A DNA stretch of 37,474 nt from an uncultured Lachnospiraceae bacterium (GCA_905203555.1 CAJKWK010000023.1:1-37474); one strand, 5' to 3'. Shown: positions 24,935 to 33,697, counted from the first letter of the stretch. The notes: generated from the letters alone by a model not told the origin. Numbers and translations: made by a program.

Positions 24935-26098
24935 TCATCGATAAGAGTTTCTTAAAATCTCCATAACTCGTTCTCTCGTCAACGGTTCCGGTTCAATCTC
25001 AAACAATTCCCCTGCAAACTCCATGGCGTTGGTACAAAATACTTCTAATTCATCTTCACGGATTCCGTAATCTGACATTTTCAAACATTCCACACCACAT
25101 TCTTTTTCCAGATCGTATAAGATTTTTACCAGATCTTTTGCTCCTGCATTTTCATTTCCTGACAATGCTCTCGCCATCTGTGCATATCTTTCAGGAATAA
25201 TATCTTCAAAGCTTTTAAAGTACTCATTCGCAATCATCAACAATGCTGCTCCATGAGGCAGATCATCATGATAAGCGCCCATAGCCTGTGCAATAGAGTG
25301 ATTGGAAGTGCAGTTTGATATGGATTCTACAATTCCTGAATAGGAACTTGCCATTGCTACTGCTTCTCTTGCCTCTATATTTTTTCCGTCCCGGACTGCA
25401 TTAGTAAGATTTTCTCCGATCAAGGAAATACTCTTCAATGCAAATAAATCACTCATCGGAGTCGCCACATCTGCGATATACCCTTCCATTGCATGGAAAA
25501 GTGCATCAAATCCCTGATATGCAGTCAATGTCGGCGGAACCGATGTCATCAGTGATGCATCGACAAATGCCATTGATGCAAATAATTCTTTTGCTCCGAA
25601 TCCTATCTTTTCATTTGTTTCTTCTTTTGTGATCACAACCCACGGATCGACTTCTGTTCCCGTTCCTGCAGTTGTCGGTACCGCTATGATCGGCAGCGGA
25701 GCCTTTGTGATTTCTTTTCCCTGTCCGGAACCGGTCGCAACATAATCCCATAAATCACCTTCATTGGTAGCAACCAATGCTATAGATTTTGCGGAATCAA
25801 TACTGCTGCCTCCTCCGAATCCTAATACCATATCACAATTTTCTTTTCTACACACCTCCACCGCTTCTACGACCTGCTTTTTCCCCGGATTCGGACGCAC
25901 CTTATCATAGACAACACTATCGACACCGTTTCTTTTTAAAAGATCCTGAATCCGCTCTATGTATCTGCCTTCTTCAATCCAGTCTCCGCCGGTCGTAACG
26001 ACCAACGCCTTCTTACCCGGCAGTTTTACCTCGCTTAATTGTTCAAGACATCCACTACCAAAATACATTTGTGTAGGGACAAAAAATTCATGTCTCAT
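24935..26098 (-). CDS. Iron-containing alcohol dehydrogenase
   Basis: This 387-residue group III (Fe-dependent) alcohol dehydrogenase has the NAD(P)-binding GFGGGSSIDSAKSIA, the PTTAGTGTEVDPWVV segment, and metal ligands in GFDALFHAMEGYI and AYHDDLPHGAA. It is expected to reduce an aldehyde with NADH. I place the start at 26098 (MRHEFFVPTQ) because GGAGG precedes it by about eight bases; ATG 26125 has none. It is encoded 23 bp after a class II aldolase, so its substrate is probably the aldehyde released by that aldolase. The exact aldehyde is unknown. Confidence 0.92.
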   Translation of the reverse strand: MRHEFFVPTQMYFGSGCLEQLSEVKLPGKKALVVTTGGDWIEEGRYIERIQDLLKRNGVDSVVYDKVRPNPGKKQVVEAVEVCRKENCDMVLGFGGGSSIDSAKSIALVATNEGDLWDYVATGSGQGKEITKAPLPIIAVPTTAGTGTEVDPWVVITKEETNEKIGFGAKELFASMAFVDASLMTSVPPTLTAYQGFDALFHAMEGYIADVATPMSDLFALKSISLIGENLTNAVRDGKNIEAREAVAMASSYSGIVESISNCTSNHSIAQAMGAYHDDLPHGAALLMIANEYFKSFEDIIPERYAQMARALSGNENAGAKDLVKILYDLEKECGVECLKMSDYGIREDELEVFCTNAMEFAGELFEIEPEPLTRERVMEILRNSYR

Positions 26099-26121
26099 AA
26101 CATTTCCCTCCTTTCTTACTT

Positions 26122-26973
26122 TCACCCTTTATTTTCAGAACCGCAGATTTGAATCAGCTTTTCAATTTCTCCTGCCAGTACAAGGGTTGCCTTCCCCATA
26201 CACTCTTCCATCGTATAATCTACATTTTCTTTTACGCACTCCATATAAACCTGATACAGCTGTGTATAATAATTTACTTTACAGATTCCCATTGTCACTG
26301 CTTTTTTAACGTCACTTTCCGGAATTCCCGATGCGCCGTGCAAAACAAGCGGTACTCTGCACACTTCATTCAGCTTTTCCAATAATTCAAAATCCAGCTC
26401 CGGCGCTTTTTTAACCACGCCATGTGTTCCATGGATATTTCCGATTGAAACCGCAATCGCGTCTACCCCTGTCTTATCCAGAAATTCTCTTAACTGGTCC
26501 GGATCACTTTTAACGATCGTACATTCAGCATCCATGCCTTTGCCTTCTTCTCCGCCGACTTTTCCGACTTCCGCCTCTACTGTTCTTTCAGAGCCTGCTG
26601 CTTCTTTGATTCTTTTTGTATATGCGATATTCTCTTCAAAGGAGAGAGAGGAACCGTCAAACATAACGGACGGGAACGTGCCTTCCAATGCATCCATACA
26701 TTCTTTCTCACTCATGCCGTGATCCAGATGTATCGCATACGGAACAGTCGGAAATCTCTTTTCAAAAGATCGGATCACCCCTGCAAGTTCTGCATAATCA
26801 ATCATCTGCGCTTCCATTTGTGAATATGCTGACTGAATAATGATCGGAGATGACAGTTTCTTTGCTGCCATAAAACAAGCCAGAACAGATTCCATGTTGC
26901 TCACGCAGATAGCCGGAATCGCATATTTTCCTTTATGAGCTTTCTGTAAAAGCTCAGCCATTGTAAATTCCAT
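26122..26973 (-). CDS. Class II ketose-(bis)phosphate aldolase
   Basis: A zinc aldolase of the fructose/tagatose-bisphosphate aldolase family (283 residues). Motifs are AIHLDHG (H82, D84, H85), a second zinc histidine in SIGNIHGTHG (H181), LVLHGASG (H212), and ICKVNYYTQ for phosphate binding. Such enzymes cleave a ketose 1-phosphate or 1,6-bisphosphate to DHAP plus an aldehyde. Adjacent DhaK/DhaL-like genes suggest that the C1 phosphate is put on by that kinase, and the ADH after it would remove the aldehyde. It begins after AAGGAAGG and lies 15 bp after dhaK. It is not a housekeeping FBA by context. Confidence 0.9.
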   Translation of the reverse strand: MEFTMAELLQKAHKGKYAIPAICVSNMESVLACFMAAKKLSSPIIIQSAYSQMEAQMIDYAELAGVIRSFEKRFPTVPYAIHLDHGMSEKECMDALEGTFPSVMFDGSSLSFEENIAYTKRIKEAAGSERTVEAEVGKVGGEEGKGMDAECTIVKSDPDQLREFLDKTGVDAIAVSIGNIHGTHGVVKKAPELDFELLEKLNEVCRVPLVLHGASGIPESDVKKAVTMGICKVNYYTQLYQVYMECVKENVDYTMEECMGKATLVLAGEIEKLIQICGSENKG

Positions 26974-26988
26974 TGTTACACCTTCCTT

Positions 26989-27993
26989 TTACATCTTTGG
27001 AAATGCAGATGCGTCTGTCGGCATCGTCCATGTCTTTTTCATATCTTCATTTGCCATTTTACATACGTCCAACACGATTCCTGAACTTTCCTGAATTGTA
27101 GAAAGTGTTCCTACGATCGGTTTGAAGACTTTGTATCCTTTTTCTTCCAAGATGTTCCATACGTCATTGTAGAAGATCAAAAGTTCCATCATCGTTGTTC
27201 CACCTGTTCCGTTTACGATAAAGCTCAATTCATCTCCCGGAACAAATGGTTTGTCATTCAAGATCATTTCCAGTACCTGTGAAGCAAGCTCACGGGAAGA
27301 ACACATCGGAATGTTATCTGCACCGGCTTCTCCGTGTCCGCCTGCGCCAAGTGTTAATTCATCATCCGGAAGCTCATACATTACATCTCCTGTAGACGGG
27401 GATGTTCCCGGGCGGATTCCGATCGTGATCGCACGTACATTATCAATGACTTCATTTCCAAATTCGATTACTTCATCAATTGTATGTCCCAGTCCTGCAT
27501 ATCCGGAAATCATTTTTGTTTCAAACAAAGCAACTCCCATACGTCTGTCTTTTCTGTCGCCTGTGTACGGATCTGCTACATTTGTTCCGCCAAGAAGAAT
27601 TCCCTTTGCCGGGATATCGTCTTCTTCACACATCTCAAGTGCAAGTTTTGCATTCAAAATATCTCCTGCACAGTTACTGATCAGAATCAGAGAGCCAGCG
27701 CCTGTATTTGCTTCTTTCAACGCTTCATAAATCGGATCCGGTCCCGGAGCTGCAAATAAGCCGCCGATTGCCTGTGCGTCCATATAATTCTTACCCATAT
27801 ATCCGATCGCATCAGGTTCATGTCCTGCACCATATCCCATAACAATTCCGACTTTTCCCTGATCCAGTTCATTTCGTACTACAACCTGTGTACCCGGCAC
27901 CTGATGCAGACGATCCTGCTGAGATCTGATATATCCTGATATTGTTTCACGTACAATATTTTCCTGTGCGTTAATAATCTTCTTTGCTTTCAT
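26989..27993 (-). CDS. DhaK-like ketose kinase subunit
   Basis: This 334-residue protein is of the dihydroxyacetone kinase DhaK family, the subunit that binds the keto substrate covalently through histidine. Key residues are present: H58 in GYGAGHEPDAIG (E. coli H56), D111 in NCAGDILNA (E. coli D109), and H220 in GAGGHGEAG (E. coli H218, the hemiaminal-forming residue). Around these, the sequence diverges from standard DhaK (NCAGD instead of NYTGD; GDRKDRRMGVAL). That fits a different ketose such as a longer or modified sugar. The DhaL-like gene precedes it by 39 bp. No DhaM gene is visible, so the phosphate donor (ATP or a PTS protein elsewhere) is open. Confidence 0.85.
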   Translation of the reverse strand: MKAKKIINAQENIVRETISGYIRSQQDRLHQVPGTQVVVRNELDQGKVGIVMGYGAGHEPDAIGYMGKNYMDAQAIGGLFAAPGPDPIYEALKEANTGAGSLILISNCAGDILNAKLALEMCEEDDIPAKGILLGGTNVADPYTGDRKDRRMGVALFETKMISGYAGLGHTIDEVIEFGNEVIDNVRAITIGIRPGTSPSTGDVMYELPDDELTLGAGGHGEAGADNIPMCSSRELASQVLEMILNDKPFVPGDELSFIVNGTGGTTMMELLIFYNDVWNILEEKGYKVFKPIVGTLSTIQESSGIVLDVCKMANEDMKKTWTMPTDASAFPKM

Positions 27994-28032
27994 AATCCAT
28001 CTTCCTTTCTGCTGAAATATATTTCTATTTTA

Positions 28033-28659
28033 TTATTTTACAAATTCACAAATTGCCTGTAACAAAAAGTAAAGTGAAGTAGCGCCTGCATCCTGATGTC
28101 CCACGGATTTTTCTCTCAGGAAATGAGAACGTCCCATTTTTGCCTGCATCGGAATTGTACTTTCAACACCTTTCCATGCTGCGTCCTTTGCAGCCTCTGC
28201 CATTTCTTCCAGAGATGCGTCTGTCATTGCCTCTGCTGCTTCCGCTGCCGGAACCAGTGCGTCTACCAGTGTCTTATCTCCCAGAACTGCTCCGCCAAGA
28301 TCCATTACTTTTTCTGCTGCATTCTTTAATCCAACTGCATACTCTGCCGCTGAGATCTGTCCGCTTTCCTTTGCAGACTTACCGATTTCATTTACAACAA
28401 TTGAGAAAATAGGTCCGATTGCTCCTCCGATAGATGCTCTCATCGCTCTGCTGTAGATTTTAAAATACTCTGTAACAGAACTGTTTTCATCCATTGCCTC
28501 AATTGCTGCATAGCCGTCACGACTTCCTCTTGCCATACTGTCGCCGTGATCACCGTCTCCTATCGCTCTGTCATACTGGCACAGCTCTTCTTTGTGCTCT
28601 GCAAATGTTTCTGTAATATGCTTCAGTAACTCTTCTACATTATTTGATGTGATATTCAT
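28033..28659 (-). CDS. DhaL-like kinase nucleotide-binding subunit
   Basis: A 208-residue DhaL-family protein, the nucleotide-binding half of a dihydroxyacetone-type kinase. It carries the Mg-nucleotide aspartates in YDRAIGDGDHGDSMARG, then MRASIGGAIGP, GDKTLVDALVPA and the C-terminal GRSHFLREKSVGHQDAGATS. The start at 28659 (MNITSNN) has GAGAGG upstream; the open frame to 28779 runs through the divergent promoter region and is not credible. It is the first gene of the five-gene operon and lies 77 bp from the divergent MerR-type gene. Confidence 0.88.
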   Translation of the reverse strand: MNITSNNVEELLKHITETFAEHKEELCQYDRAIGDGDHGDSMARGSRDGYAAIEAMDENSSVTEYFKIYSRAMRASIGGAIGPIFSIVVNEIGKSAKESGQISAAEYAVGLKNAAEKVMDLGGAVLGDKTLVDALVPAAEAAEAMTDASLEEMAEAAKDAAWKGVESTIPMQAKMGRSHFLREKSVGHQDAGATSLYFLLQAICEFVK

Positions 28660-28679
28660 TTTTCTTTCCTCTCTTTCAT

Positions 28680-28731
28680 TTGATATATCTGCTTTTTTTG
28701 ATATAATAATCCTAAAACATGACAGGAGTTT
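28680..28731 (+). promoter_or_regulatory. Promoter and possible operator of the MerR-type gene
   Basis: + strand -35 TTGATA (28680-28685), 16-bp spacer, -10 TATAAT (28702-28707). An imperfect dyad AATCCT...AGGAGTT (about 28709-28731) directly follows and may be an operator for self-control or for the divergent dhaL operon. The dhaL promoter must lie in the same 77-bp gap, but its -35/-10 are unclear to me. Confidence 0.55.
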
Positions 28732-28736
28732 ATCAT

Positions 28737-29588
28737 ATGCAGGATTTTTCAAAAAAACTAACAATTGGACAATTTGCACGATTTAATAATATCTCGGAAC
28801 AAACACTGCGGTATTACGACCAGATCGGACTTCTGCATCCGGCAGAATCCAATCAAAAAACCGGCTATCGCTATTATAAAATCACACAATGTGCTACACT
28901 GGATATCATTTCCCACATGAAATCCTTAGGTATTCCCTTAAAGGATATTAAAACCTATCTGGAAACAAATGATACCAAATGGCTCATGGAAACATTGTAC
29001 AGCAAATATCAGATCAATTTTTCCAGCATTACGCTTTTGCAAGAAACTCAGGCTGTGATTGAGCGGAAGTTATCAGATTACCTCACATATCCGCAGCTAC
29101 CCAAAGCCGGAATTCCTTATATCGAATTAATTCCTGAAAGAACGATTTATAAATACGATACCAAAATAAACTACTATTATAATGAAGACTCTGCTTCGAA
29201 TTATGAATATATGCTGCGCTCATTCAAAAATAACCTAACCCAACAGAATCTTCCTGCACTCTACTTCTTTAATGTAAGCAGTATTATGAAAAAAGAAAAT
29301 CTCGTAAAACGTAATTTCATAACAACTGAATTGTTTGTATTTATAAATGATAACGACCGGGATCGGTTTTCTACCTGTGAAACTGTGCCTCGCCATACTT
29401 TTTTATGTATCATCTGCGATAACAGTAATCATGAAATCTTATATATCAACAGGCTCCTTGATGAAATCCACAGCAAGGGATATAGGATCGCAGGGGACTA
29501 TATATGCGAAGTCGTAAGCGAATTCATGTCCCCTCTATGCGATAAACGTGATATGATACTAAAACTCCAAATCCCGATTGATTTTTGA
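28737..29588 (+). CDS. MerR family transcriptional regulator with GyrI-like effector domain
   Basis: This 283-residue regulator has an N-terminal MerR winged helix (LTIGQFARFNNISEQTLRYYDQIGLL, about residues 5-75), a short coiled linker, and a C-terminal region of about 160 residues that resembles the BmrR/BltR GyrI-like ligand pocket (ending GYRIAGDYICEVVSEF). The start is ATG 28737, with AGGAG eight bases before it; ATG 28719 has no such site. It is divergent to the dhaL operon and convergent, 6 bp apart, with the MFS gene, so it probably senses the substrate of this locus. Whether it binds the MerR-type operators at 31015 and 31192 is untested. Confidence 0.88.
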   Translation: MQDFSKKLTIGQFARFNNISEQTLRYYDQIGLLHPAESNQKTGYRYYKITQCATLDIISHMKSLGIPLKDIKTYLETNDTKWLMETLYSKYQINFSSITLLQETQAVIERKLSDYLTYPQLPKAGIPYIELIPERTIYKYDTKINYYYNEDSASNYEYMLRSFKNNLTQQNLPALYFFNVSSIMKKENLVKRNFITTELFVFINDNDRDRFSTCETVPRHTFLCIICDNSNHEILYINRLLDEIHSKGYRIAGDYICEVVSEFMSPLCDKRDMILKLQIPIDF

Positions 29589-29594
29589 TTTTTA

Positions 29595-30911
29595 CTATGC
29601 CGCTTTTTTATTTGCCTTTTTCTGTCTGATCAGCAATGCCAGACCACTTACAAACATAAGCGCACATCCTGCAAGTGCAAGATACCAAACTCTGTTATAT
29701 GCTGCAACCGGTTCCAAGGTTTCCTGCCAGCGTCCGATGACTGTATAGATCCACATATCTGAGGAATATCCGATCAGTGATACAACTCCGGTCATTGTTC
29801 CGAATATTTTTGCATCAACTCCGGTCTCACTTGTACATGCAAAATTCTGTGCTTTTGCCAGAAGTGCGATAAAACTCAGAATAATCGCAACACCCATGAG
29901 CAATACCAGAAGTTTTGGATTCAGCGGCATCAACAATGTAACTGCCAAACCGACTGCACTAAGAACAGAAGTTGCAACACAAAGTCTTGTCGGGGAATTC
30001 TTCAAAATCGCAATTGACATGATCATAATGGACAACGGTCCTGCTATGATTTTCATCATCTGGTTACGAACAATACTAAAATAAGAAGCTGTTGTCATAT
30101 CCATGCCATATAAATCACACAGGTAAGACTGTGTATAAGTAAGACAGGAATAAATGATATAAGATCCGAGAACGATAAATGCTGCAATATATGTCATCGG
30201 GTTCTTCAAAACCTGAATCAGAACACCTCTGTTTTCTTTTCTGCGTGCCTTTTTATCTACTTTTTCTTCTTTTTCTTCTTTTACTTCTACTGCATTCTCT
30301 TCTTCCAGTGTTTTCTCCGGTACTACAAGGAAAGAGATAATTGCTAAAATAACACCAAATACCGCATATCCGATCCATACATATCGGAAACTGTTTGCAT
30401 TACTTTCTGCACCTACCATACCAAAAACAAATGTACAGCAGAATGTAGTAACCATTGCTCCAACACCTTCAAAAGAACTTAACATCGGGAAGATCTTGGC
30501 CTCTTCTTCTTTTTTTCCTAAAAGCGCTGCTACCTTCGCTGTCGGTGACCACAATAATCCGATTGTTGTTACTACCCAAAGTGCTTCTACCAACAATGCT
30601 ACCCAGAACGGCGGATATGTTGCCATGATCACACATCCTACTGTTGTTCCGAGCAATGAAATCACGATTAACTTTCTACACGAAAACTTATCAGCACTCA
30701 CACCGCCTACAACATAAAACAACAGTGCCAACGTTCCATATACACTCAACATCAATCCCAACTGTGTATCTGTATATCCGCAGACCGTTGTCAATTCTTC
30801 ATGGAATGTATAACGGATATACGGCGGTTCATACGAAAATCCAAAGTTAAAACCTAAAAACATAATAATCAGCCATCGATTAATTTTTATTTTTGCTGAC
30901 GATAAATTCAT
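29595..30911 (-). CDS. MFS transporter
   Basis: A 438-residue major facilitator with 12 predicted membrane segments. It has the loop 2-3 motif GGVSADKFSCRKLIV and a long charged central loop (EEENAVEVKEEKEEKVDKKARRK region) between segments 6 and 7. The subfamily is not clear; the pattern is that of organic-anion or glycerol-phosphate/sugar-acid carriers. I chose ATG 30911 because GGAGG lies eight bases upstream, inside the possible ATG 30926. Its promoter (31009-31039) is of MerR type. It converges on the MerR regulator and probably serves the same pathway as a second importer or exporter. Confidence 0.85.
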   Translation of the reverse strand: MNLSSAKIKINRWLIIMFLGFNFGFSYEPPYIRYTFHEELTTVCGYTDTQLGLMLSVYGTLALLFYVVGGVSADKFSCRKLIVISLLGTTVGCVIMATYPPFWVALLVEALWVVTTIGLLWSPTAKVAALLGKKEEEAKIFPMLSSFEGVGAMVTTFCCTFVFGMVGAESNANSFRYVWIGYAVFGVILAIISFLVVPEKTLEEENAVEVKEEKEEKVDKKARRKENRGVLIQVLKNPMTYIAAFIVLGSYIIYSCLTYTQSYLCDLYGMDMTTASYFSIVRNQMMKIIAGPLSIMIMSIAILKNSPTRLCVATSVLSAVGLAVTLLMPLNPKLLVLLMGVAIILSFIALLAKAQNFACTSETGVDAKIFGTMTGVVSLIGYSSDMWIYTVIGRWQETLEPVAAYNRVWYLALAGCALMFVSGLALLIRQKKANKKAA

Positions 30912-31008
30912 TTTCTTTTCCTCCATTCTCTCCTGATTCCTATTTTCCTATTCCTTTTTTCTGATCGCTTTTTGGGCACCTCCTTTTTGTCTCTCAGGTC
31001 TTAAGTAC

Positions 31009-31039
31009 ATGATAGTCCTTACAGTTACTATAAAGTCAA
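31009..31039 (-). promoter_or_regulatory. MerR-type promoter of the MFS gene
   Basis: - strand -35 TTGACT (31034-31039), 19-bp spacer, -10 TATCAT (31009-31014). The over-long spacer holds a dyad, CTTTATAGTAACTGTAAGG on the - strand. A 19-bp spacer with a central dyad is the classic layout activated by MerR proteins through DNA untwisting. The leader to the MFS start is about 90 bases. Confidence 0.7.
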
Positions 31040-31191
31040 TTTATAATTTGTCTTTTTTCATCGTGATTTGTCACAAAATAAACACACTCTTTTTGTTAAA
31101 TTATTCTAGTTTTCCGTCCCATTACAATTCACTTTTTAGACCTTTTTTTCAAAAAAACGACTTTTCCTTTGAAATTTCACACCTTCAAAAA

Positions 31192-31211
31192 CCTTATAGT
31201 TAACTATAAAG
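31192..31211. promoter_or_regulatory. Second MerR-type dyad
   Basis: CCTTATAGTTAACTATAAAG is a near-perfect dyad almost identical to the one in the MFS promoter and is flanked by TTCAAA/TTTGAA. No clear -35/-10 pair surrounds it on either strand. It is about 155 bp upstream of the MFS promoter and could be an auxiliary site. The rest of 31040-31249 is AT-rich without a gene. Confidence 0.5.
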
Positions 31212-31240
31212 TTTGAAAACAAATTCTTACTAAAAAAACA

Positions 31241-31283
31241 AAAAAAGAATCGTAAATTCATCTCCTTTTTGATAAATTTACGA
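31241..31283 (-). terminator. Terminator after the ferredoxin gene
   Basis: On the - strand a 9-bp stem (TCGTAAATT at 31250-31258 with 31275-31283) is followed by CTTTTTTTG and another T-run. It is about 50 bp past the ferredoxin stop. Confidence 0.8.
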
Positions 31284-31333
31284 CTCTCTTTATTTAAACA
31301 TTTCTATTCTTTTTAAACAAACTTCATTGCCCT

Positions 31334-31525
31334 TTATTCCTGTTCAAACAAATCAATCACCGAAACCGGACAACTGTCTCTCGCTTCTTCTGCTGTCTCC
31401 CGCACGTCCTCTGTTACTTCTGCGTACGCTTCTGCTACATCCTCATCATTAAAACGAAATACCTCCGGACATGCCGCAACACAAGCCCCACATGAAATAC
31501 ATCCATCATTTACTTTCGCTTTCAT
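31334..31525 (-). CDS. [4Fe-4S] ferredoxin
   Basis: A 63-residue acidic ferredoxin with one [4Fe-4S] cluster: CISCGACVAACPEVF near the N-terminus and the fourth ligand in SCPVSVI near the C-terminus. It has the single-cluster Thermotoga/Desulfovibrio-type layout. The start at 31525 (MKAKVNDG) has GAGGAGG seven bases upstream; the longer frame to 31636 has none. It is a monocistronic gene between its own terminator and a divergent sugar kinase. It is a general low-potential electron carrier in anaerobes. Confidence 0.93.
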   Translation of the reverse strand: MKAKVNDGCISCGACVAACPEVFRFNDEDVAEAYAEVTEDVRETAEEARDSCPVSVIDLFEQE

Positions 31526-31752
31526 TACACTGCCTCCTCGTTCTACTTCTTTCATATCTACTTTTTTATATCTGCTGCTATTTATATACTGCAAAAATTC
31601 TCCATTTTTATACCTATATTTTTTATTTTGATACATTTTTATTTTTTGTTGTAAAACACCACAGAAACGACTAAAATAAACTTGTTACTATCCATGCTCA
31701 TTCTCCGGTATTTCAGAGTATGAGCCATTTCATTTTGAGAAAGGAGTTCCCT

Positions 31753-32838
31753 ATGCAAAACCATAATCCTTTACTGACCAATACCAGCGAGGACAAATTC
31801 ATCACAATCGGCGAAATCTTGCTACGTTTAACTCCGCCAAACTATGAAAAGATCCGTATGACCAATTCTTTTGACGCAAGTTACGGCGGAAGCGAAGCAA
31901 ATATTGCTCTCGCACTTGCAAACCTCGGAATCGACAGTACCTTTTTTACTGTCGTCCCAAACAACAGTCTCGGTAAAAGCGCCATCCGTATGCTGCGCAG
32001 CAACGATGTCCACTGTGCTCCGGTGATCCTGAGTACCCCAGAGCAGACACCTACTCACCGTTTGGGAACCTATTATCTGGAGACCGGTTACGGTATCCGC
32101 GCAAGCAAAGTCACCTATGACCGAAAACACAGCGCCTTTGCAGAATTTGATTTCAGCACTGTCGATATTGCCGAACTTCTAAATGGATTCACCTGGCTGC
32201 ATTTAAGCGGAATCACGCCGGCACTTGGAGAAAATTGCCGCGCCTTTATTCTTGATTGCCTGAAAACAGCACAGGAAATGGGACTAACTGTCAGCTTTGA
32301 CGGAAATTTCCGCAGCACCCTGTGGACCTGGGAAGAAGCACGCGATTTCTGTACCAAATGCCTCCCTTACGTCAATGTTTTGCTCGGAATCGAACCATAT
32401 CACCTCTGGAAAGATGAAAAAGATCCTAGCAAAGGAGATATCAAAGATAGTATTCCACTTCAGCCCAGCTATGAAGAACAGGAAGAAATCTTTGAGCAGT
32501 TTGTCGAGCGTTATCCTAATCTTCAGTGCATCGGCCGCCATGTCCGTTATGCACACAGCGGAAGTGAAAACAGCCTCAAAGCCTTCATGTGGTATCAAGG
32601 GCACACATACGAAAGTAAATTATTTACATTTACAATTCTGGACCGCGTGGGTGGCGGAGATGCCTTTGCCAGCGGATTGATCTATGCCATGATGAACGAC
32701 TACAAACCAATGGACATGATCAACTTCGCTGTTGCAAGCAGCGTGATCAAACATACGATTCATGGAGACGGAAATATTACCGATGATGCGGCAACGATCC
32801 GCAACCTGATGAATATGAATTACGATATCAAACGATAA
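31753..32838 (+). CDS. PfkB family sugar kinase, 2-keto-3-deoxygluconate kinase-like
   Basis: A 361-residue ribokinase/PfkB-type kinase. The N-terminus is FITIGEILLRLTPP with YGGSEANIALALANLG; the middle has YYLETGYGIRASKVTYDR, a pattern of KDG kinases; the catalytic GGGDAFASGLIYA motif lies near the C-terminus. KDG kinases phosphorylate 2-keto-3-deoxygluconate in uronate breakdown, but no KDPG aldolase or uronate gene is next to it, so the substrate could differ. The start at 31753 has AAGGAG six bases upstream. A strong terminator follows. Confidence 0.88.
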   Translation: MQNHNPLLTNTSEDKFITIGEILLRLTPPNYEKIRMTNSFDASYGGSEANIALALANLGIDSTFFTVVPNNSLGKSAIRMLRSNDVHCAPVILSTPEQTPTHRLGTYYLETGYGIRASKVTYDRKHSAFAEFDFSTVDIAELLNGFTWLHLSGITPALGENCRAFILDCLKTAQEMGLTVSFDGNFRSTLWTWEEARDFCTKCLPYVNVLLGIEPYHLWKDEKDPSKGDIKDSIPLQPSYEEQEEIFEQFVERYPNLQCIGRHVRYAHSGSENSLKAFMWYQGHTYESKLFTFTILDRVGGGDAFASGLIYAMMNDYKPMDMINFAVASSVIKHTIHGDGNITDDAATIRNLMNMNYDIKR

Positions 32839-32906
32839 TAGATAATACATGAAATCATACATGATTACAGAACTTTTTTAAACGCATAGGGATTTATTTA
32901 ATATGA

Positions 32907-32965
32907 AAAATTCCCCTGTTCAGCGACATCACATTGCATCGCCGAACAGAGGAATTTTCTTTTTT
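32907..32965. terminator. Bidirectional terminator between the PfkB and ProXp-type genes
   Basis: A long hairpin with arms AAAATTCC-CTGTTC-GCG and its complement (about 32907-32928 and 32940-32958, two single mismatches) has a T-run on both strands. It serves the two convergent genes. Confidence 0.85.
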
Positions 32966-32969
32966 ATAA

Positions 32970-33503
32970 CTATAACTTTACCATCTGAGGTTCATGCTTC
33001 AGAGCAGGAAGAATTACCCGCCTTAAATCTTCTGTTTTAAACCGAAGACTGGACGTATTGATACATGGATGACATCCAAAATACTCTTCTTTTAGTACAT
33101 CTTCATCAATCAAAAGCCGCACCCGCATATCATGATCATTCATCAATCCCAACACACTTACAGATCCTGGTGTAATATCTAAAAATTCTTCCATATATTC
33201 CGCCTTTGCAAAAGACAATCTGGATGAACCAATCTGTGCCGATAAATACTTTGTTTTAAACGGCTTATCGCCCGGCATAAGAAGTAAATAAAATTCTGTC
33301 TCCTGCCGGTTACACAAAAGTAAGTTCTTACAAATCATGGCGCCAAGGATTTTATCAATCTCTTCACATGCCTCCATTGTCATTGCCGCCTCATGATCGA
33401 TCCGCTGATATTCCACACCAAGTGAGTCTAAAAAATCATACACTCTGATTTCTTTCTCCAATCTATTGTCCACAGACTGTGGTCTTCCATTCTCTAACTG
33501 CAT
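32970..33503 (-). CDS. YbaK/ProXp-type aminoacyl-tRNA deacylase (PrdX-like)
   Basis: A 177-residue protein of the prolyl-tRNA synthetase associated (INS/YbaK) editing-domain superfamily. It removes wrongly attached amino acids (typically Ala or Cys on tRNA-Pro). Motifs seen are YQRIDHEAAMTMEAC, GAMICKNLLLCNR, YLLLMPGDKPFKTKYLS, SSRLSFA, TPGSVSVLGLMND and the C-terminal GCHPCINTSSLRFKTED, which match the free-standing ProXp/PrdX group. The start at 33503 (MQLENGRPQ) has GGAGG eight bases upstream. Confidence 0.88.
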   Translation of the reverse strand: MQLENGRPQSVDNRLEKEIRVYDFLDSLGVEYQRIDHEAAMTMEACEEIDKILGAMICKNLLLCNRQETEFYLLLMPGDKPFKTKYLSAQIGSSRLSFAKAEYMEEFLDITPGSVSVLGLMNDHDMRVRLLIDEDVLKEEYFGCHPCINTSSLRFKTEDLRRVILPALKHEPQMVKL

Positions 33504-33668
33504 ATTCAAGTCCTCCAAACTAAAAATCCACATAAAAATGTCCATCAAATCCGTTTCTCATCATATCATAAAAACAGCCGTCACACAAAGATTTTCCCCT
33601 TTGCTTTTTATTCAACGCCCATATTGTCTGTTAATTTAATTATTTTGAAATTATTTTCTAATTTTATA

Positions 33669-33697
33669 TTGACATTCTTCATTTAATGAGATATTAT
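33669..33697 (+). promoter_or_regulatory. Strong promoter of the candidate small RNA
   Basis: + strand -35 TTGACA (33669-33674), 17-bp spacer and -10 TATTAT (33692-33697); an overlapping TATAAT is at 33695-33700. There is no protein gene of normal size within 500 bp downstream on this strand. Confidence 0.75.
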
